DNA of 64,000 nucleotides from Scolanthus callimorphus. Taxonomy: Eukaryota; Cnidaria; Anthozoa; Actiniaria; Edwardsiidae. The translations under genes and the position numbers were made by a program. How positions within the stretch are numbered: the stretch's first letter is position 1; each line of letters starts with the position of its first letter. The notes under the pieces were generated by a model that worked only from the letters and a program-made list of their open reading frames with translations, was not told where the DNA came from and searched no databases. Of this stretch, positions 60,501 to 64,000 are shown in pieces. The stretch lies in contig CM066914.1 of the NCBI GenBank assembly GCA_033964015.1, positions 8,733,831 to 8,797,830 of the forward strand. The letters are read 5' to 3'.

Positions 60501-62182
60501 ATTATAAGAGTTTTCTTTTTTGTCTTTAATGTTCTTTTTTGGATGCAGTAGCATCGCGCTCTGTCTTCTGAACCTTTCCCTGTATTAGTACAGCCTTGAA
60601 CAGTTGTTCCTTTCTTGAGGTGGGAGGAATATTTCCTAGCCGCTCCCTTTCGCCTAGGAACTTTTGCTGTGGGACCTGCCGAAGTTAACGCTTCTTTATC
60701 TGTTCTATTCTTTTTGGTAAAGCAAGTATACTTAAAAAAGATGACGTTATATAAAACGATTCCATGTTTTAGAGGCCGGAAAACCGTTAGTGTAGTGGTT
60801 AGAGGAATTGGAAAGGACCATTTTCCAGGTTCGTTTCAGAAAACCCTCCATGCGAACTACATTGACAAATCTTCACGTTCCCTTCACATCGCTTAGTTTG
60901 CTCTGTCAAACATAGGAATGTGTCATGTATCAAAGCCATTCATACTTTCTTGTGTTGTTTTGGGTCAACCTTGTAAGTCCAGATCAGGAGTTTTATCACG
61001 ACATTTATTGCGTGCCTCAGATCTCGTGACCAAAATATCGCGCATAAAACCTTGCTTTGTTGTAGGATTTCATACCATATATATTTAGCTTCCGCAAAGA
61101 TAAGGCAAGATATGTAGTATGGCACACTCGTTATATTGTTACGATTCGCAACGTTTTTTCTCTACGACGAATTGAAGTACTGCGATATAATTGCGCACCT
61201 TCAGTTTTGACTTTTGCGTTTCACAAAGTGCGCTATATTATAAAGTAACAATTTCGCAAAATATTACCGCATATTCCTGAAGCAATGAAACAACAAATCC
61301 ATAATCAAGAATTTATATTGTTATTTCCTGTATGTGGTTTCATCCGCTGCGTCAAATTGTTATTTTAGCAAAAGATAAGAGCTAAACAGACCAGGTACAA
61401 TAGAAACACGTTCTGTTTTCTGTTCTGTTTTTAACTTACTCAAGTTATAGTGGCATATGAGGGTGTTCGCGGACTGTTTACTAGAGAAAACTAATTTTTC
61501 ATCCCAAACATCATCTTCCCATCAATACTCACAAAAGCCGCGTAATTCTCACTTAAGCGTATAATAATGAGACATTACAAGCCATCAAGCACGGCACTCG
61601 ACATAAATCCTCATTTTCAAATTTTTCGTAAATATAATCAGTAAACCCTGTACGCCAGATTAACACTGCTCAACACTTTTTACCTTCCTCGCAATTGTCC
61701 GATAATTTTTCTGTGTCGCTGGGTTGGTGCGCGGAGTGGTTGCCAGACTCGGCTTCTAGAAGTGGTACATGCTGCTGATGGTGGTACGGCCTTGCCTGTG
61801 CTTGAGTCGGAGTAACAGAGTGTTGTACTTGTGGCGTATACTCCTGCTTTGAAGCTACTTCCACTATTCCGTGCGCGCGGGGCTCAGGACTAGCATAAGG
61901 GTGATGATGGCTGTAAGTAGCCGCGCTGGTGGATTGGGGGAATGCGTTAAACCCGTACCTCGGCGTGTTGTATATATAAGCCGGTCTGTAATGGGCAGGG
62001 TGTACTGGCTGGCTTGGAGCCGCCACGGCATAAGGACTTGCTGTATATTGGTTATATCCTTGATTCGCGTACCCATAGCCGCGAGAGTACATGTTAAGTG
62101 AAGGGTGCGCGCGAGTAGGTTTTGCGTCCAATTCTTGCCTCGTCCATGTGTTATACGCTATTTTATGTTTATTCCACATCAT
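57539..62182 (-). CDS. Mox: Mox-class (Meox-like) homeobox transcription factor
   Basis: Two exons, 61684-62182 and 57539-57861, join in phase (499 + 323 = 822 nt) to give 273 residues. Exon 1 encodes a Tyr/His/Pro-rich N-terminal region ([20 protein letters not shown]) without an obvious YPWM hexapeptide, ending in an acidic EELES stretch. The homeodomain spans about residues 183-242: [34 protein letters not shown], then [20 protein letters not shown], with Gln50 and Asn51. [12 protein letters not shown] plus WKRVKG is diagnostic of the Mox family. It binds DNA in the nucleus; vertebrate Meox genes pattern somites and muscle, but the cnidarian role is not inferable here. The 3.8-kb intron lies just before the homeodomain. 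Which Mox paralogue this is cannot be told. Confidence 0.93.
57862..61683 (-). other. Mox intron, no further gene seen
   Basis: Donor GAGGAAG-GTAAAA and acceptor TATTTTTGCAG bound it. AT-rich, with a direct 30-bp duplication at 60003-60056 (AAATAGTTTGTTTTGCAAGG). Could hold enhancers; none is identifiable. Confidence 0.7.
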
Positions 62183-62734
62183 GTGGTGTAACTGATACTC
62201 AGCCGAGCCGGGAGTCGCATATGTTACCCCTTCGCTGTAACTGGTGCGAACAATTGCTCCAGTAAGCGAATTTCCAACGGTTCCCTTCCGTCACACATAA
62301 AATGGCCATCTCTGAGTTTTCACTTGATTTAACAAAGTAAGCGCCAATGCCATCTTAAAAATAAGTCCTTGTTCAGGCGAACGTATGGTAAAGTTTTCCA
62401 AATTGTGATGGATTGTTAGCACACGAAAAATAAATATCGGCTGGATCCTACAGTTTTGCGATAAACGCGGGCTTTGTGCATGCCGCTCCGTCTCAGATGC
62501 TAAAGAAATTAGTACGCTTCTCCCTATTGTTTAAGCACCATGAATTTTAATGCTCTATCGCAACTGTTACAAGCATTTTCTTCGAGAAAGAGGGGCTTTT
62601 CCTATTTCGTTTGTTCACATCTGAAAGCCATTGAACGCATGAAAAATAACCACGCGCAACGCCGAAGTTTATGGGGACGATTTGTGTTGTCTGTGTAAAC
62701 ACCCAGCCTACGAAACGCCTGCTTTTACCTCAAT

Positions 62735-63410
62735 ATGGGAGACATTAAGAGTGTTTGCAAGCACACAAAACTGGAGGCCCAAGTGTTTGGGTAAGTAGGA
62801 GAGCTCGAAAGCAATCTTGAAATGCGGTATATCGGCCCAGACGTGATTAAAAACATGTTAAACGAGTCAATTGTTTCATCATGTATTTGTAATTGTGTTA
62901 TAATCATGGCGAGGAGAAGCTCGTGGTCATTACTTCGTGGTAATGGTCTTAACCGATTATCGGTATGTTCGATGACGGAGCGAGCTAAACCCTTTCTCTC
63001 CACCGTCGATCTCATCAAACAGCTCACAGTCACATCGGGCGGAAAAATACAAAATAAAAATAGCAGGATTTCGAGAAAATATGCGACGACTAAGAGATCA
63101 GTGTACGACTGTGGGGTTTTATAAAAACATCGGAAGTACCTCATATTGTGGCATAAATATAGGGCGCATTCTGTATTAGATGGATGATTTCTTTTGACAT
63201 TAAACATTGGAATTCTCAGCGCCATCTATACAAGCCTTGATATATAGAGATTTATTTTTCTCGGTGTCGCGACAGGCGCAAGCCTCAGAACAGTGTTGTT
63301 CGCTTATCTCCGCGCTTTCGTTACAGACATATCTCGTCTTGGGCGGAGCCTTGGCGGATTCATGAGCTTTCTTTCCAAGAATGGCGCCATTTTATTCTCA
63401 AAGCTTAAAC
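62735..63410 (+). CDS. Weak two-exon candidate
   Basis: ATG at 62735 opens MGDIKSVCKHTKLEAQVFG to a consensus donor (TTTGG-GTAAGT, 62790/62791). A good acceptor (TTTTTCTCGGTGTCGCGACAG) at 63275 continues in frame for 45 codons, RKPQNSVVRLSPRFRYRH onwards, to a TAA near 63409. Basic, Trp-rich, no family recognised. Forty-five open codons can arise by chance. Confidence 0.22.
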
Positions 63411-63782
63411 AGCTGCTAAGGTTACAAGGCAATAGCGCTGTTGATGCTAACGAAACAGTGTCTGGCATCTTTCATTCTGATGTTTGATAACATAATTCAA
63501 AGGAAATGGTCCAAGCCTAACAGTGATGGATTGCATACAAATCAAAGCCTACACCAATCACCAATGTTAATATTTTTGTCCATGTCTTCGTCAAACCAGC
63601 TACATAGCTTTTCTATCTTATTATATCATGTGCTGGATACATTCGTTTCATTTCTTCCATTCTATTATCTATATTTTCCTTTCATTTCTGTATTGTACTG
63701 TAAATTCCTTGATGTGTCTCATATGGCGCCTATTCTGTCGCAACAGATTATGAGGGTCTTCACTTCGCAACGGCTGGTCATA

Positions 63783-64000
63783 AATAAATAAATAAATAAA
63801 TATGTTTATTATACTTTTGCAGCTTAGAGCTGAACTACAAGTATGGTCAGTAGTTATATAATATTACAAATAATACGTGCAGGCTAGTCCGTGTTAATGT
63901 TCAAGTGGCGAGCAAACTTATGCGTTACAAAGTTTGCAAAACGATCAGTGTTAGTTAGTTTCACGTTGAATTCCTTTCCTGAACTAAGGTTGTAAATTTG
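63783..64000 (-). mobile_element. LINE 3' end, runs out of the window
   Basis: Minus strand. Reads TNTDRFANFVTHKFARHLNI then NTD-stop (stop at 63884-63886), a short 3' untranslated part and an (ATTT)n tail. It is the same family as 28550-29320 and, unlike that copy, its frame is open up to the window edge. Confidence 0.85.

Noticed and set aside
62725..63225. 166-codon minus-strand frame
   Set aside because: Overlaps a plus-strand frame, has no recognisable domain or promoter, and lies just upstream of the Mox start; kept out for lack of support.

Overview
The window looks like animal genomic DNA from a compact, intron-containing genome dense in small inverted-repeat transposons. The Mox-class homeobox gene, the CDKL1/4-type kinase, the receptor tyrosine kinase (RTK) with reshuffled extracellular modules, and the many MITEs and a tRNA-derived SINE suggest a cnidarian, probably a sea anemone such as Nematostella. 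The species is inference. No rRNA, CRISPR or prokaryotic features are seen. Coding regions were built by joining open frames at GT-AG sites with matching phase.

Layout. 1-1075: minisatellite in an intron. 1132-4818 (+): last eight exons of a gene I cannot name. 5627-19878 (+): a single-pass RTK with a Cys-rich start, FN2, Cys/Trp modules, MAM, more modules, EGF, TM and tyrosine kinase. Its introns carry five tandem arrays; two of these contain a splice site of the gene itself. One kinase exon is a base short. 21693-21947 (+): compact intronless gene for an 84-residue protein with an acylation-type N-terminus. 22525-23835: 1.3-kb foldback element. 25842-36603 (+): CDKL1/CDKL4-type kinase, with a LINE remnant and a SINE in its introns. 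36604-47399: mostly non-autonomous DNA transposons, some with readable target-site duplications, plus a poorly resolved small secreted-protein locus (-) near 39.7-40.7 kb. 47400-50615 (-): three-exon gene for a 132-residue secreted precursor that looks like a neuropeptide prohormone. 50.7-57.5 kb: mostly non-coding, with an intact SINE copy, a MITE pair and one possible first exon. 57539-62182 (-): complete two-exon Mox homeobox gene (273 residues). 62.7-64 kb: a weak two-exon candidate and the 3' end of a LINE (-).

The genes do not form an obvious pathway. The strongest points of interest are the splice-site-containing tandem arrays in the RTK, its domain architecture and frameshift, the candidate prohormone, and a foldback transposon whose arms are 15-bp tandem arrays flanked by a perfect 9-bp duplication.
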